DNA of 7,481 nucleotides from Spirochaetales bacterium. GTDB taxonomy: Bacteria; Spirochaetota; Spirochaetia; Sphaerochaetales; Sphaerochaetaceae. The stretch covers positions 1 to 7,481 of the forward strand of contig JALFYG010000219.1 in assembly GCA_022784805.1 (NCBI GenBank), read 5' to 3'. A program made the position numbers and the translations under genes. Shown here piece by piece: positions 7,096 to 7,481 of this stretch. How positions within the stretch are numbered: the stretch's first letter is position 1; each line of letters begins with the position of its first letter. The notes beneath the pieces are model-generated. The model was given only the letters and a program-made list of their open reading frames with translations, was not told where the DNA came from and did not search any database.

Positions 7096-7481
7096 ATGAA
7101 AAAAACTATGATGATAATAGCTTTCTGTGTCTTATTGCTTACAGGATGCACAACAAAACTCAGCCAGGAACAGCTTCAGAGTATGGTTGAAGTCCAACCT
7201 ATGATAAGTGAGCCGGAAAAGGTTTATATCCCAATCGAGACAATCAGATATGTATTTCCTGATAAAGGAATGATTGTTGATGAAAGCACTTTGAAGACCA
7301 CTATGAGCGATGAGGAATTGGTTGAAAATGCTGCTGAAGAATCGGTGCAGAGTGTAAAAAGTGTTTTTGACTTTACAAATACAATTGCTGAATATGACTT
7401 CCAGGATGGTGAAATATATACAATCATCACCAGTCCGACTTCTGTAACAGACCTAAGACTTGAACCGGGGGAGGAAATATC
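7096..7481 (+). CDS. trbG: TrbG/VirB9 family core-complex protein with lipoprotein signal (3' truncated by window edge)
   Basis: The first 128 residues are visible; the gene runs off the window. The N-terminus is a lipoprotein signal peptide: Lys2-Lys3, a hydrophobic core at 5-15, then the lipobox LTGC with Cys18 as the predicted lipidated residue. A poorly conserved, acidic linker follows (about 19-85). From about residue 87 the sequence follows the VirB9/TrbG N-terminal pattern: SVFDFTNTIAEYDFQDGEIYTI, then TSVTDLRLEPGEE (116-128), where 'TDI-x-L-x-PGE' is the family hallmark. VirB9 proteins form the outer-membrane ring with VirB7 and VirB10. A full-length member would be about 300 residues, so the C-terminal domain lies beyond the edge. 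AAGGAG at 7082-7087, 8 bases before the ATG, supports the start. The gap to trbF is 2 bases. A lipobox on the VirB9-like subunit itself is less common than a separate VirB7 lipoprotein. Confidence 0.87.
   Translation, partial: MKKTMMIIAFCVLLLTGCTTKLSQEQLQSMVEVQPMISEPEKVYIPIETIRYVFPDKGMIVDESTLKTTMSDEELVENAAEESVQSVKSVFDFTNTIAEYDFQDGEIYTIITSPTSVTDLRLEPGEEI

Larger units (their letters stand above)
1..7481 (+). mobile_element. Internal part of a conjugative element (Trb-type T4SS with relaxase and coupling protein)
   Basis: All seven genes lie on one strand and encode parts of one DNA-transfer machine: channel ATPases (TrbE, TrbB), inner-membrane and core subunits (TrbL, TrbF, TrbG), the coupling protein and the relaxase. 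A relaxase plus a coupling protein plus a mating-pair apparatus is the accepted signature of a self-transmissible element. Neither end, integrase, replication gene, attachment site nor transfer origin is in the window, so whether this is an integrative element or a plasmid, and whether it is complete, cannot be told. The missing VirB2, VirB3, VirB5 and VirB10 equivalents would be expected outside the window, before trbE or after trbG. Confidence 0.7.

Overview
This window is an uninterrupted, plus-strand stretch of a P-type (RP4 Trb-like) conjugation operon with its own relaxase gene inside it. Seven genes are packed end to end with no intergenic space. In order they are trbE/virB4 (3' part only), trbL/virB6, a MOBP-type relaxase, traG/virD4 coupling protein, trbB/virB11, trbF/virB8 and the start of trbG/virB9. 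Both edges cut a gene: trbE is already open at base 1 and trbG runs off base 7481. No rRNA, tRNA, CRISPR array, insertion sequence, terminator or cargo gene is visible, and no stretch longer than a few bases lacks a gene.

How the parts fit together: TrbE and TrbB are the cytoplasmic ATPases that drive assembly and transport. TrbL and TrbF belong to the inner-membrane platform. TrbG is the outer-membrane core subunit. TraG is the hexameric pump that docks the DNA-protein substrate on the channel. The relaxase nicks the transfer origin and stays bound to the strand being exported. Having all of these together indicates DNA conjugation by an integrative conjugative element or a conjugative plasmid, rather than a pure protein-secretion system. 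Integrase, partition, replication and attachment sequences are not in the window, so the kind of element cannot be decided.

Organism: the DNA is moderately AT-rich, with heavy AGA/AGG arginine use. It encodes a diderm-type apparatus, shown by a TrbG outer-membrane core subunit with a lipoprotein signal. The TrbL precursor ends its signal peptide in LFANGSQE, a style common in spirochaetes such as Treponema and Sphaerochaeta. A spirochaete host is therefore my best guess, but it rests on thin evidence, and conjugative elements move between hosts.

The most noteworthy points are a short (403-residue) relaxase of the VirD2/DUF3363 type embedded between trbL and traG, a TrbG-like protein that carries its own lipobox, the lack of a trbJ/virB5 gene between trbE and trbL, and ATGA stop/start overlaps at four of the six junctions.
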